From contig CM076189.1 of the NCBI GenBank assembly GCA_038277395.1, positions 83,565,421 through 83,629,420 of the forward strand: 64,000 nucleotides of DNA. Reading direction: 5' to 3'. Position 1 is the first letter of the stretch. The number at the start of each line of letters is the position of its first letter. The notes under the pieces are model-generated. The model was not told where the DNA came from. It saw only the letters and a program-made list of their open reading frames with translations, and did not search any database. The translations under genes and the position numbers were made by a program. Shown here piece after piece: positions 35,016-46,984 of this stretch. The DNA is from Dryocosmus kuriphilus (lineage: Eukaryota > Arthropoda > Insecta > Hymenoptera > Cynipidae).

Positions 35016-35374
35016 GTGCTTACTTACCAGACTAGGGAGGTCGCCATCCTGGCGATAAAATTAGTTATAAAACATAAATTATTGAACACGTTTACTTAAA
35101 TATTTTTTGAAAACTTATTGAAGGTTCCCTTTAAACGATAATATAGTTTATATATCTAAATATTAATTTTTACTAGCGGTTGTAGTTTTATCCATCAAAA
35201 ACTGTTTTTAAAGAAAAGAAAATCCATTATCCGGGTAAACTATGCTAGATACGAAATTTTTTTTATCGTTTTAACTTTAAGAATTGAAAACCTGCATTGT
35301 GGAAATTTAGAAAAATGTAGATAATCACAAAAAAACTTTACTACTCGACAATGGATTAAAAAACTAACTAATTG

Positions 35375-35660
35375 TCGAGCGCGAAGCGCAAGTCTCGTGA
35401 TAGAAATGTATTTCCTAAAGCTGATAGAGCCTTAAGTAAAATGATTTTGTTTCTAATTATTAACAAAATGTGAATTTAATAATTTCATTAGAAGTAGGTG
35501 TTTTGAAAGTTTAAGGCTTAAGTAACGAAAACCGAGCGCGAAGCACGAGGTTTAAACAAATCGAAGCGCGAAGCGCGACAACCGCCCGATCGCGCGCCCG
35601 AGGCGCGCTCAATCTTGCGAGGGAAGCGAGCCACACGCGTAGCGTGTGATGAGAATGTGC
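35375..35660. repeat. GCGAAGCGC palindromic block
   Basis: Repeats of GAGCGCGAAGCGC, TCGAAGCGCGAAGCGCGA, a GATCGCGCGC run and CACACGCGTAGCGTGTG (a perfect palindrome around 35,631-35,648). Strikingly GC-rich against the AT-rich surroundings. Type of element unknown. Confidence 0.75.
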
Positions 35661-35934
35661 GGACGAAGTTACCAGATTTTTTGCTTAAACTTAGAAATTA
35701 TTTAGAAATTATAAGCTTGAAAGCTTTTAAAGATTTTTCTAAGTTTCTTATTTTCTATTAAGGAAACTTTAACCTGCATAACAAAAAAAAATTTTTTTTA
35801 CTTTTAAATCTTTTGAAAATAATATACGATTTTATGCGAAATTCAGAAACTTAAGTCTTTTTAAAAAAATTTCATCAGCTTTTATCTAGATATCTTGTAA
35901 TATTTTAATTTTTTAGTTTTGCTGAAATGTCTGG

Positions 35935-38035
35935 TAATCATTTAAAATACCTTAAAATTCCTTAAAAATCGGAAAAAATCCATTGAGGGAACTTCAATTC
36001 TGTGGAAATACTTCAGAATCCAGTGAGATTCTTTGGAATATTGTAATGTAACTTCATATCTTAAACGTTTCGCTGAAATCCTTTGGAAATCTCCCAATTT
36101 ATTCGAAATGTCTTGAAATCCCTTGGAAATCTTGAAACTGTTTTAAATTATTTTGAAATCCTATAATATTACCTAAAATAATTTCAAGTCGCTTAAACTT
36201 CATGCAAATCTCTCGAAAGTGTTTCAAATCCTTGAAAGTCTCTCTAGACATTTCAAAATCCCTTAAAATACCTTATAATGCCTTAAAATCCCTTTAGAAA
36301 CTTCTGTTAGAACTTTGAATTATATTAGTATATCTTTATATCTTTTCAAAATCCCTGTAGGTTCTTTAAAATCAATTTAAATCTCTTGAAATACATTAAA
36401 GTATTTTTAAATCCTTCAAAATTTCTTTAAATTCCTTCAAATCGTTTAAATCGTTTGGAATCCTTTCAAATTAAAAAAAAAAAATTCTAAGTCAACCAAA
36501 ACATCTTTATGTATTTTTAAAATTACTTGAAATTCTCCAAAGTCATTTTAAATCACTTTAAAATTCTTTAAGATATTTTGTAATAGGTACAGTAAACATC
36601 CCTTAAATGCTCCCAAATATTACTTAAAATCTCTTAAAATTTTTCAAAGATTTTTTAAAGTACCTTGAATTCCTTCAAAATCTTTCAAACTGACTTGAAA
36701 TCTCTTGAAAATTCTGAAACTCTGGTGCATTCTTTCTAAATCTCTTAAAATTACTTAAAATCTATATAAATATCCTTAGTTAAAGGATTTCACTGGATAG
36801 ATTTGGAATGATTTTGCAGAATTAAATATTGTTTCAGATACCAAGAATTTCAAAGAATTTTGTGGAATCTCAGAGAATTTTCACGAATTTTGAACGCTGG
36901 CCCATTTTCATAAAGATCTTAGGAAATTTCAAATGCTATTGAAACATTTACATTACTTTTAAGAGCTTCCAAATGTATTCAAGAGACATAAATGTATTTC
37001 TATGAATCCCAAGGAATTTCGTAAGATTTCAAAATTTGTGAAATATTTTAGATGGTTCCAAAACTTACATTTCACAGAATCTTTAGAAATTCTAATAGAT
37101 TTCCAAGGGCACTTATGAATCTAAAGGATATTTGAAAGATTTCACGGGATTAAAGATACTAAAAAAATTCTAAGTTATTCGAGAAGAGTACAAAGAATTT
37201 CAAGAACTTTAAACAACTTCAACAGAATTCAAAGAATTTTTAAGTATATCCAAATGTTTAAAGGAATTTTAGAGCGTTTCAAAGAATTTCACAAGAATCG
37301 AATGATTTTATTGAAACTGCAACGATTTTAAACGTTCAAAGGAATTTCAAATATTTCTACTGATTTAATTAGATTTTTACGATTACCAAAAATCAAAACA
37401 ATACATTATTTTAAGGACTTTAAAATATTTGAAAACATTCCTAAGAATTTAAGAATATTTCAAATTTTTTAAATAATTTGTTTAATTTTGAAAGATTTCA
37501 AGAAGTTTTATGGATTTCAACAATTTTTATAAGCTTTTAATAATATTATTGAATCTTCATTAGCATAAATGGTTTCAATAAATTTCAAGTGATTCTCAGA
37601 TTCATATTTCTATCAATTTTAAGAAAATTTAAAGATTTCAGGTGATTTAAAAAACCCTGCAGAATTTTGAAGAATTCCAGGAATTTTCTAGGAATTCAAG
37701 GAAGTTAGAAACATTTCGAGGAATTTAAAGCACTCCAGGAAGTCCAATGAATTCAAAGAAACTAGAGGAATTTCGAAGAATTTAGTGCATTCGAGGAATT
37801 CCAAAGTATTCAACGTATTCGAGGTATTCAAAATAATTCCAGAGATTTCAAGGAATCTCAAGTAGTTCAAAGAATTCAGGGAATTTTAACGAATTCAAGG
37901 AATTGCAGAAATTTCAATGTTTTTAAGAGATTCAGGGAATTCGTGAAATTCTAAAAATAAATAAATAAGTTCAAAGAATCCTAGTAATTCTGCAACTACT
38001 TGGAATACCTTAAATTCCTTAAAATAAATTAAAAA
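35935..38035. repeat. Expanded TTAAAATCC satellite with polarity switch
   Basis: 35,935-36,780 reads (CCTT[AG]AAAT)n. From about 36,830 to 37,990 the same motif is inverted, reading (AAGGAATTTCA)n. The array as a whole is therefore a degenerate inverted repeat with its turning point near 36,800. Confidence 0.8.
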
Positions 38036-38689
38036 TTCTTAAAGTTTTTATAATTCGTTACTATTGTAATTTGCAAATTTTATAATTCGTCAACTTTTAT
38101 TTTCGGCAATTTTCATTTACGTTAATCTGTGTATTCGGCATTAATTTTTATTACTTTTTGTGAGTCCATAATTAGATATTTTACTTCTTAATTCAATAAT
38201 TACTCTCGTCAATTCTAAGTACTAACAATTTTAAATTTAGGCCAATTTAAATATTGCAAATTTAAGAATTTTGAGTAAATTAATAACTATTTTATTTTTT
38301 TCTTCGTTAATATTATAACTCGAAAATTTTATAATTCGTTAAATTTTAATTTCGGATGTTTTCTATTTCTTATTTTCATAGTTCTAGATTTTTGTTTCTC
38401 GATAATTAAAAGTTTTGCCGTTTTCTTAAATTTCGGAACTTTAGTAATTCATTAATTTTCCTTTTCGGCAATTTTCTTTCTCATTAATTTGTAGAGTCGA
38501 TCTTCATTTTTTCGTTATTCTTTATTGATCCCTTCCTTATCAATTAATAAAGAATTCAGTGTTTTATTTTTTAATTCAATATTTATTTTCCTCAATTTTA
38601 ATTATCGACAATTTTGAATTACGAAAATTTTAGATTTCGGCAGTTTTAAAACGACATTTTTTGTCTGATAAGAGATTCCAATGCATTCT
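38036..38689. other. AT-rich region with TTCGGCAATTTT motifs
   Basis: Loose repeats of ATTTCGG.AATTTT and ATAATTCG without coding content. Similar text is at 51,850-52,130, upstream of unit IV. Confidence 0.45.
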
Positions 38690-39090
38690 TCGGAAGATTC
38701 AATAAGAAATTTCCAAACATGTCACCGCTTTCCTCAGTAAATAGTTTTATTAAGGAAAGAAGTCATGAAATTTACAATGCATCATGTATGAAAAATAAAT
38801 GGCGTCATATATTAATGCAGTGGATTTAGAATTTATGTTACCTTATGTTGAAGGTCTCTCTGAGCGTTTGAGACGCTCATTGAAGCAATTTATGTAATAT
38901 TATTGTTCATTTTAAAAACACTAACACACTTGACAATATTTGTTTAAAAAGATGGATGTGGATGATATTGAAAACTTATCTGGAGTTGTTTACCTTATAA
39001 AATGTTAATGTTGTGAAGAAGTTGTCATTCCTCGTTGTTCTCTGTTGCAACTTGCAAACTGTTATCAAACCAAATATTTCTAAAAATTTT
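38690..39090 (+). mobile_element. Penelope-like remnant, unit III
   Basis: Reads LPYVEGLSERLRRSLKQF (RT end) and then MDVDDIENLSGVVYLIKC before frameshifts. The endonuclease is mostly deleted. Collinear with units I, II and IV. Confidence 0.7.
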
Positions 39091-39422
39091 TTTTGTTTGT
39101 TGAATTCTTTTCAATTTCTGTGAGATTTCAAAGTTTGACGCAGGCAATTTTTTTTGTGATTATATTTTTATTTCATGGTTTTAAAGAATCTTGTAAAAAT
39201 ATTACTAGCTGATTTTTCTGATATCTAGGTTTCTTAAGAAAGACACTCAGTGCTGTTTAAACGTCGAAAAATAAAGCCGACGGTTTATAGATTCTGCATT
39301 TCCCTAATAAGATCGTAAGACCAAAAAAATCCTATATATCAATGAAATCTGGAGTCCTCAATGGTGTATGCCACGTATTTTAGCTTAATAATTATTTTGT
39401 TTAATCCATACTTTGATTTGAG

Positions 39423-39898
39423 TTAACAATGGTAGAGATGCAGTAGAGAATCTTCAGTTACAGTAGTAAATCTAAAAAAGTCTGTTATTTTGTGTTTCGG
39501 TTCTATTGGACATTCCACCACTTCTTGTGAGGTCATAGTTTCAAGCGTGCCGTCGTACGTGTGTACTTTTAGTCGTCTTCCGGAGGAAAAATACAATCCT
39601 CGAAAACGCTTCATATTTTCCACTGTGGCAAATACCTCACCATCCTTTGCTGATACTACAATATATTCTTTTTCAGGCAGACGTGGAAATCTGCAGTTTA
39701 ATCGCATTTTAACTGGTTTAATTTTAGGAAAAATCAGTCTTAGAAATTCGAATATCCGGCTGGAATTCATGTAGGGAATAAGACGTTCGTATCCAGCGTC
39801 TTCGAGCTGGTGAGATAGAGAAACCCTGCCAGAAGGAGATCTGGATCTTTCACGAGGAGCAGGGATGACATATGAACTCCGATCCCTGATAAGAGAAT
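39423..39898 (-). CDS. Last exon of unknown secreted-protein gene, unit III
   Basis: Acceptor TTCTTGCAG before 39,898, open for 157 codons to 39,423. It is the most divergent copy but keeps NSSRIFEF.R.IFP, EYIVVSAKDGEVFATVENM and MTSQEVVE. The frame is intact despite many substitutions, which argues for selection on the protein during at least part of its history. Its 84-nt exon survives (41,522-41,605); exon 1 was lost at the gypsy insertion. Confidence 0.7.
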
Positions 39899-40129
39899 CT
39901 GCAAGAAGAAATAGAGGGAACACTTTCTTTACTACATGCTTTAAAAGTCTGTTCAACAAAAAAGTATAAACCATAAAATATATTTAATTTATCTTTTATT
40001 AAAATTAAAGGTCACTGAAAGGGATACGGCGAGAATATTCGTTAGTTTCGGTATCGCTCGAACTGTCGTAGAGAGCACACGTAAATCTAAATGTCTGCTG
40101 TGTACGCGAAAAGGTTTGAAGCTGTCTTC

Positions 40130-40930
40130 GTGTGCTCACATCCACTGGGTCTAAAAATGAAGCAAGCTGCAGGTACAGAAGATATTAAAAAAGTCGAAAA
40201 AATTTTTTGCAAAGGTGTGTGCAACGTTTAAAGACACAAAAAGTGTCGATTCTCGAGTAACGACGCCAAAGGAGGACAAAGTCATCGTCTAGTTGTTTAC
40301 GCTTATCCCCACTCTAACATTGCGCACAACGCCGCATAGCTTCAAAGTAATACGCCTTAATGACCGTGTGACCCTGCGGTAGGGATTCTTGATGTACTAC
40401 ACCACGGCAATCGAAGAAATTGGGCTTTGATTTCGACGTCATAAACATATACCCATAATGCGTCAGTAGTCATAACCCTTATGAGCATATCAGGATCATT
40501 ATTGATGGCATTTAACAGCTCTTGACCGATGCTCATTCGACGGTTCTTTAATAAAAATTAAGCAGTTTCGTAATAAATTTCACTGCCACAAGTTGCATGC
40601 CCAAAATATCGGGAAAAATTGCATGGCATGAGACAATCTAAATGCCGACGTCTTTCTCAAATTCTTTAACAGCTATTCGACGATTCTCCAACACCATATT
40701 CTTCACTTCTTCAACGATTTCATCGTTTATTGACGTGTTGGGGCATCTAAAGCGAGATTCGTTATTGGTGTCTTCTCGGCCTTCTTGGAAGAGCTCGCAC
40801 AACTTATAAATACGTTTTTTGCTCAAAGGAGACTCATTGTATGCCGCTGTCAACAGTTCAAGTGTTTTGGAGCACTAAATTCCATTTTTTACACAAAATT
40901 TGATGCTACTTCTCTGATCCATTTTTTTTC
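40130..40930 (-). pseudogene. Mariner-type transposase, broken
   Basis: The open piece at 40,638-40,853 reads the paired-type DNA-binding region: RIYKLCELFQEGREDTNNES, then NMVLENRRIAVKEFEKDVGI. Downstream come NNDPDMLIRVMTTDALWVYV and YDVEIKAQFLRLP (catalytic D region), then VVHHEFLPQG-like sequence with a frameshift. It replaces the left arm of the foldback in unit III. Terminal repeats could not be paired with confidence. Confidence 0.82.
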
Positions 40931-41135
40931 GACAGCATAAAACCAAAGATCACACCAAACTAAACTAGAAATTCTATACACGTGAAACTGTGAACGTATG
41001 TTCAGGAAAAGTGTCAAAATCCAACATGAAAACGAAAATTGAAGTTCGAATGTATGTAGCCTGCGAAATTTGAAAAGTCACCTTACATTTTCAACACAAC
41101 TCGTACGAGAAACGTCATCGAAACGTCTGCTATAG

Positions 41136-41395
41136 CTTAGGAAAGGGTCTAGGTATACTTCATTAAATTTGGACACTAATTGCTAAAAAATTGATATTTT
41201 AAACCATTAATAATTGGGTCAATGAAAAAACAGTATCATTCCACAAAAGAGTAAAGACGTCGCGAAGCATTAATATTATAGGTCAACTGATTTCCTCGAA
41301 TCAGATAATCATTTCTACCTTTCATCAACTGAGGAGGGGGATGAAGAGTAGGAAGAGGGTGTACAGAAGGAGGGGGAGGAAGATGAGGTTTTACT
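41136..41395. repeat. Foldback sequence, right arm only, unit III
   Basis: Starts TCGAAACGTCTGCTATAGC and continues CTTAGGAAAGGGTCTAGGTA, then TAATAATTGGGTCAATGA. Matches the right arms of units I and II; the left arm is lost at the mariner insertion. Confidence 0.7.
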
Positions 41396-41521
41396 TAAAT
41401 GAAATACTCAAGATGTTTAATATTATTGAATATCTCACAAATACGGTGGAAAGGTTTTGAATTATTTTTGAATATCTGATCTGAACAATTGGCTCGAAAT
41501 TTGCCAGCCTATTTACTGTAC

Positions 41522-41605
41522 GAGCATGTTCGGATACATCCCCTACTGGTACACTATAACTGTCCAGTGTAATATTTAGATCGAGACATCCGGATCCCTC
41601 CGCAC
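41522..41605 (-). CDS. 84-nt internal exon, unit III
   Basis: Acceptor CCCAAATCAG; the donor has changed from GTAAGT to GTACAG. The frame stays open: AEGSGCLDLNITLDSYS then VPVGDVSEHA. With exon 1 gone this copy is unlikely to make the secreted form. Confidence 0.6.
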
Positions 41606-42511
41606 CTGATTTGGGAAAAAAAGACAGAGCTGGTTAACAGAGGAATTTTTTTGGCACAAACCGTCTAGCCTAAAATCCGCAGCGTACCCTAAGAGCATAG
41701 TATTTAAAAAAAAACATAAACCTTTCATATTCCTGGTAAATGATGAAGAACGTGAACAAAATTACCTTTTTGAACATTTCCCTTTTACGGACCATCTCAC
41801 GTTCCAAGTACCTGCACAATGATTAAAGTGTATAAAATTCCGTGTAAAAATAAAGAATCGAATTTTGCTTCTCTAATGGTTTCTGGTTTATGGCCCAGAG
41901 TTAGGTATTAAGTCAGTCATTTCACCAAAAATAGAATATTTTGTTTCAAAAACATCATTCGCCTAAAATAAATTTCCGAGAGCCATAACAGCGAAAGTTT
42001 TGAGACACAATGTGAGATTTTTCTCTAGTTTTGCAGCGAATTTTATATGCTTTAATTCTTGTACAGGTACTTTTTATCTGCAATCGCTCTTTCTACCTCA
42101 AGTCAGTCCAGACTTTAAAAAAACCTTTAAAATCGAGTAAGGTAACTTAAATTTCTTAAAATCCCTTAAAATGTTACATCTTTTAAAATGCAAAAATCCC
42201 TAGACGCCTTAGTATATTTAAACCCCCTCAAAGCGCCTTTAAATCCTAAAAAATATTTAAAGCTCTTGAAAATCATTAAACCATTTAAATACCATTAATC
42301 CCTTAAATATTTTAAATCGTTTAAAATGTCATAAAACCACTTAAATCTCTCAACCTTCTAAATTCTTTAAAACACCTTAATCGCTTAAAACCTTAACTTC
42401 CTTAAAATTCTAAAAAATCGCTAAATCTTTATAAACGCATAAAACTCTTAAATATCTTAGAAGCCCTTTAAACTCTAAAATACCTTAAATTATTCAAACT
42501 CTAAAACCATT
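41606..42511. other. Intron-like remainder of unit III with satellite
   Basis: Collinear with 7,844-8,760. TTAAAATCC satellite from 42,115. Cut at 42,511 by the gypsy LTR. Confidence 0.6.
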
Positions 42512-42603
42512 TGTAGGGCCGCGCCTGTTGTCGCCATCGCATAACTTCGGGAATGTTCGTCGGCCGCTCGTAGCGACGAGCCGTAGACAAGAAGCGAAAA
42601 AAT

Positions 42604-42620
42604 GGGGGGGGGGGGGGGGT
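42604..42620. repeat. Poly-G tract in gypsy LTR
   Basis: An uninterrupted run of 16-17 G. Length is likely variable or misassembled. Confidence 0.9.
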
Positions 42621-43069
42621 AGTTAGCCAAATGGCGAGGCGACAGACGATTAGACGTGCGTTAGGATGACCAATGTCTCCTTTATATCTGAATAAACAGT
42701 TCTTTTGTTCTCTACTTCTCATCTCTCTCTATCCCACAAGGAATAACAACATCCAGCTCCAATAAAACTTGAGGACTCGTCCGGGATGAGGGAGATCGCG
42801 AGTTTAGAGGCAGGTGTGACGAAATAAAGAAGAGGCTTGTTGAAGACGAGAAAGGACGTCAAGACGAAGCGCGCGATTCCAGATGCTCAGCTGCGTGACG
42901 TATCTCGCTTACAAGGAGCCGGCTCGACGTAATCATTGCTGCGAGCCATCGAAGAGAGCTCGCTGCGGGGCAGGAATTGTACGTAGAGATTGAACTCGAA
43001 GCAAGGCAGATACGGCGAACGAACGTAAGCGTGGGAGCAACAAAGCAATGAGCGGTTGGAGCGAAACAG

Positions 43070-43471
43070 GTGAGCAAAGTTCATTCGACGAAAAAAGTGT
43101 GCCGAGTGCGACGAAGGAGCAGGCTGCAAAGAAAAATTATTTTTAATTGCGGTAAACGCGATGATATCAGTATTAAATGTCCAATGAAAGATAAAGGAAC
43201 GAAATGTTTCACGCGTAGTGAGTACGGACATATCGCGCCGAAATGCGAGAACAGAAAGAAAGACACGACGAAGAGGAGCTACGGGGTAGCTCAAACGAAA
43301 TTAAACGAGTATGATAAGGAAGCTTTGACTGACGGTGTCCCGATCGAGGCTTTACTCGATAACGGAAGTCATTTGACGATTATGCGAGCAGACGAGTATG
43401 TGAAGTTACGCTCTCCGCGTGTCGAGAATAAACCAATTCCGTTCCGAGGTTTGGAAAGGAGAATAACGTAG
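43070..43471 (+). pseudogene. Gypsy gag zinc knuckles and protease start
   Basis: The frame has two CCHC-like knuckles (FNCGKRDDISIKCPMKDKG and CFTRSEYGHIAPKCE), both with altered spacing or residues, and then IEALLDNGSHLTIMRADEYV. This is the retropepsin active site with asparagine where DTG/DSG is expected. Continues in another frame at 43,474. Confidence 0.8.
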
Positions 43472-43473
43472 CA

Positions 43474-45000
43474 TTGGAAGAATTTCTAGCGACGCTAACG
43501 GTCGACGGAAACTCGTACCCGATTCTCATTCGTGAGATTTCCGACGATTTGTTAAGCAATAAATTCTTGATTGTTCGTGATTTCTTGCATACGATAGATT
43601 TGACGGTAAAGCGCGGTAAAGCTGCAATCAGCCCTTCGGCCGAGGGTTCTTCCGCGTGCGACGAAGTGTCAGAAATATTTCGAGTCAATGTAGTGAAATG
43701 TCGCGATGCGAATACGACAGATGTATCGAACATTCAGGACGAGATGTACAAAGAAGCGGTTCAAGCTCTCATCAACGATTACAAGCCAGTAAAGGGTCGC
43801 GACGTAGATGCAAAAATGACTCTTATACTGAAAGACGACGAACCAGTGTATCAAAGTGCGAGTCGATTGGCGCCGCAGGAGCGAGAGCTAGTAATTGTTC
43901 AGATTAACGATTGGATAGATGACGGGATTGTTCGACAGTCCGTCTCAGATTATGTGAGTTTGGTTGTCTTTGCAGCGAAAAAAACACGGCTCAAGAAGAC
44001 TCTGCGTTGACTATTGACTCCTGAACAGAAAGGGTATCAAAGATAGGTATCTGCAACCGCTAATTGAAGACCAGCTGGACAAGCTGCAAGACGCGCGGGT
44101 GTTTAGCACTCTTGGCTTGAGAAACGGGTTTTTCCACGTGCCGGTCGACGAGTCAAGTCAGAAGTATACGGCTTTCATAGCACCTGATGCTCATTTTGAA
44201 TTTTCGAAAGTACCGTTTAGTCTATGCAACTCGCCAGCTGTTCTTCAACGGGTCGTAAAAGCCACATTTTAGGAGCATATTCGTGAAGGTGTCGTATTGA
44301 CGTACATGGAAGACTTGATCGTGCCATCGGAGGATTGTCAGAGCGGTCTAGAAAGAGTAAGGCGCCTACTGCAAACGGCGAGCGAAACTTGTCTTATTGT
44401 AAATTGGAAAAAATGTGCATTCTTTCAAACGAAAATTGAGTATTTTGGTTACATTATTGAAATTGGGCATTTCCACCCGAGCGAAAGAAAAGTTGAAGCT
44501 GTTTCGCAGTTTGCGAAGCCGAAAGATGTTCGACAGATTCAAGGATTTCTCGGTTTAACCGGATATTTTTGAAAATTCGTACCCGGATATTCTGTCATAG
44601 CACGACCGCTGTCTACCTTGTTAAATTCCAATGTAAAGATCGAATTTAGTAACGCCCAGAACGGCGCTTTTATGCATTTTAAAATTACTTTAACGAGTTA
44701 GCCAGTTTTCAAACTGTACCGATTAGGCGCAAATACAGTTACACACCGATGCTTCGAAGCATGGCAACGGTGCGATATTGCTTCAGAGAAACAGCAAAGA
44801 CAAGGCGTTGCACATGGTGCACTACGCTAATGGTAAAACGACTCCGGCAGAAGAGAATTACCCCAGGTATGACCTGGAGGTACTTGCGATTGTAAAAGCG
44901 CTCAAGAAGTTCTGAATATACTTACTTGCGATACCATTTAAGATTGTAGCCGATTGCCGCGCGTTTACTCTTACTATGAATAAGCTAGATCTTTGCGTGT
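43474..45000 (+). pseudogene. Gypsy reverse transcriptase and RNase H, broken
   Basis: 43,474-44,010 covers the protease end and RT entry (VYQSASRLAPQERELV, WIDDGIVRQSVSDY). A frameshift then gives RYLQPLIEDQLDKLQDARVF, FSTLGLRNGFFHVPVDE and PFSLCNSPAVLQR. The catalytic box at 44,297-44,572 is VLTYMEDLIV (YMED for YxDD), followed by FGYIIEIGHFHPSERKVEAV and IQGFLGLTGYF. The RNase H part (about 44,590-45,000) is frameshifted. Stops at about 44,270 and 44,572. Confidence 0.85.
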
Positions 45001-45068
45001 GTGTTTCGTGATGGGCGCTCCTATTAGAAGAATTCGCATATGGCATAGAGCATCTTCCAGGCAAGGGC

Positions 45069-45401
45069 ATGGCACACGTTGACGCGCTTATCCGCAACCC
45101 GCTGCCAACGTACATGCTAATCGAAGAAATCGATGAGGGATTGATGCCTAGATTGAAGAAGGCACAGCAGAAAGATGCAGAAATCCGAAGAATCCTCGGG
45201 GTGGCAGAGAAAGACGAAGTTCAATGCCACATTGTTCGCGGAGGCCTGCTGTTCCGAGACGACGAAGGCAATCTACGACTTGTAGTTCCCAAGGGGATGC
45301 AGATGCAAATTATAAAAATTGCGTACGAGAGAGATCACTTCTCAGTGAGAAAAACGGAGGCTTCCGTGAACTCTTCCTGGGCAGTACAGTCTCCGTCTTG
45401 A
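45069..45401 (+). pseudogene. Gypsy region between RNase H and integrase
   Basis: Reads MAHVDALIRNPLPTYML then RLKKAQQKDAEIRRILGVAE and GGLLFRDDEGNLRLVVPKGM, the linker preceding the integrase zinc finger, whose first residues (AYERDHFSVRKTE) follow before truncation. Confidence 0.82.
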
Positions 45402-45469
45402 TTAACAATTCAGAGATGAATGTGATGTATTTTCCTCACGATGATTGGCTGATATACGACGTGCGATAC

Positions 45470-45990
45470 CTATTCCACAATTTTATACCCTGGTGAAACA
45501 ACAGTAAAGAAAGCATGTATCGTATGTACTTCGCGCTCGTTGATGTAGGCTCCTGTTGTGACGTTACACTCTACTCGTAAAGCATTCACTTTGTGAATAG
45601 CCACAAGCAGATCAGAAGTATGATTTTTATTGGCTTTAAGAACACGAGGCGCGAAACCCAACAATCGTCCAATCGATTCCACTGGTCGAAGGTCCACATC
45701 GTGATCACAATTTATCTCGCTGCGCAGTGTGTTATTATTTGGCTCACCACGTCCTTCTGAACATATCCCTCAATGTTTTCAATCTCATAGCTGCCAGTGG
45801 GTATGAAAGCTTTCCTTTGACTGACCTTCATTGTATTCTTTCCACCGCCAACATCAGGAATCTCATTGAATACGAGAAATTCAACGAGACCGAGAGCGTA
45901 GATCCAATATGGAGTGAGTTCTATTGGCGGAAGTACTCTGCTTCGAACAGAGAAGAATTTCCCTTTATGGTGACGGTAAATGATTCGTTC
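45470..45990 (-). pseudogene. Polinton minor capsid (penton-type) protein
   Basis: The start is near 45,990: MNESFTVTIKGNSSLFEAEY. After stops, a readable C-terminal part (45,470-45,697) gives ESIGRLLGFAPRVLKANKNH, RVECNVTTGAYINEREVHTI and HAFFTVVSPGYKI. This pattern is characteristic of the Polinton minor capsid protein that would form capsid vertices. At least three stops. Not present in Polinton I. Confidence 0.68.
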
Positions 45991-46009
45991 ATGACGGTGT
46001 TCTTCTCTA

Positions 46010-46430
46010 TACTGTCTCTAATTGATTCATCACACTTTCTTATAGATATTATTTGTCTCTTACACACAGCTATTTACACAATAATTTTAGGCCCATGTGT
46101 CCACACCCAACAATGTCTTGGACCTGATATTTATCATGATGGTATTCTATTATGCCGCCAACATGCAAGTAAGCGACAGGATCCGATGGTGGACGAAGAT
46201 TACCCAAGCTGTCAAAGTATAGAGAATTATTACCGATTTTTCTGTATTTTACCCAGTGAGTACCAGTCTCGTGACTCTCAATAAATTTACAATAGCTAAC
46301 TCAGCTTTACGAGGACCACGCACTCGCAGCTGCTTACGCGTAAGCACTCCACGAAAATGTGTAATTCTTATACCTTTAGCATATTATAACAGATCGGTGT
46401 CAGTGACTGCACGCTGGGTTAGCTCACTAC
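46010..46430 (-). pseudogene. Adenain-like cysteine protease, Polinton III
   Basis: Reads ITHFRGVLTRKQLRVRGPRK and ELAIVNL. A frameshift then leads to SHETGTHWVKYRKIG (catalytic-type histidine) and LYFDSLGNLRPPSDPVAYL. This is the Polinton maturation protease pattern. The expected cysteine region after it is degraded (VCKRQIIS). Frameshift and stops. Confidence 0.68.
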
Positions 46431-46780
46431 ATGTTTCCTGACGCTGGTCTTAGACAAAGACCCTGTCCTTCCAAATGAAGTCCCAGTCCTTTTCTGTAAG
46501 GTTTCTGGTGTAACACCTTTTCTAGAACAATAGCTTCCATTTTCTTGTTCCCACGCTGAACCTCTGCGAATTGTTTTTTTAGCTGAGCAAGCATCGTTTA
46601 CTGCCTTGGCTACAACATCTGCTACACCAATAAGGGCTCCGATTGCACTGCGTCCAGAAGATATAGGAATCAGTGAAAAAAAAAACCACCAAATTTCAAA
46701 TGTATCGGTAGAATATGTTGATTTTTCACTCGTGCACACCTGAGAGCTTCCTGAGGACCACTGATTGCACAATTTATGGC
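46431..46780 (-). pseudogene. Polinton small hydrophobic/glycine-rich virion protein region
   Basis: 46,419-46,772 carries SGRSAIGALIGVADVVAKAV, a small-residue hydrophobic stretch. In another frame it ends with KMEAIVLEKVLHQKPYRKGL then GLHLEGQGL. This probably is the tail of the phospholipase-like virion protein or a separate small gene. Frame changes prevent a firm choice. Confidence 0.5.
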
Positions 46781-46984
46781 CACCTTTGCATCACTACCTC
46801 ACCTCATTGATTCCTTAGCTTCCTTCACAACTTTTCTAAACCCTATCACACATTTCTTCTTGTTTTCACTGAGCTTCCAGATTTGCGAACTGGATTTCCT
46901 ATTCAACCCCATACCTAGTTTCGCTTTATCACTCGTTAGGTTCGTTATTGCCAGTGCTACCGCTTTTTCGTCAATTCTAGCCCC

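Larger units (their letters stand above)
42512..45410 (+). mobile_element. Gypsy-type LTR retrotransposon, 3'-truncated
   Basis: A presumed 5' LTR starts TGTAGGGCCGC at 42,512 and ends near 42,770 (polyadenylation-like AATAAA at about 42,691). A gag/protease/RT/RNase H order follows. The end is lost where Polinton III begins (about 45,410-45,470). Codon use is more GC-rich than the surroundings, suggesting a younger arrival than the BEL/Pao copies. Confidence 0.85.

Noticed and set aside
37688..37870. 60-codon leucine-rich frame
   Set aside because: Falls in the inverted TTAAAATCC satellite; the apparent repeats in the peptide follow the DNA repeat.
42501..43294. Minus-strand frames over the gypsy LTR and gag
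   Set aside because: Antisense shadows of the plus-strand gag with zinc-knuckle motifs.
45727..46284. 185-codon plus-strand frame
   Set aside because: Antisense of the Polinton minor capsid and protease region, which has recognisable motifs on the minus strand.
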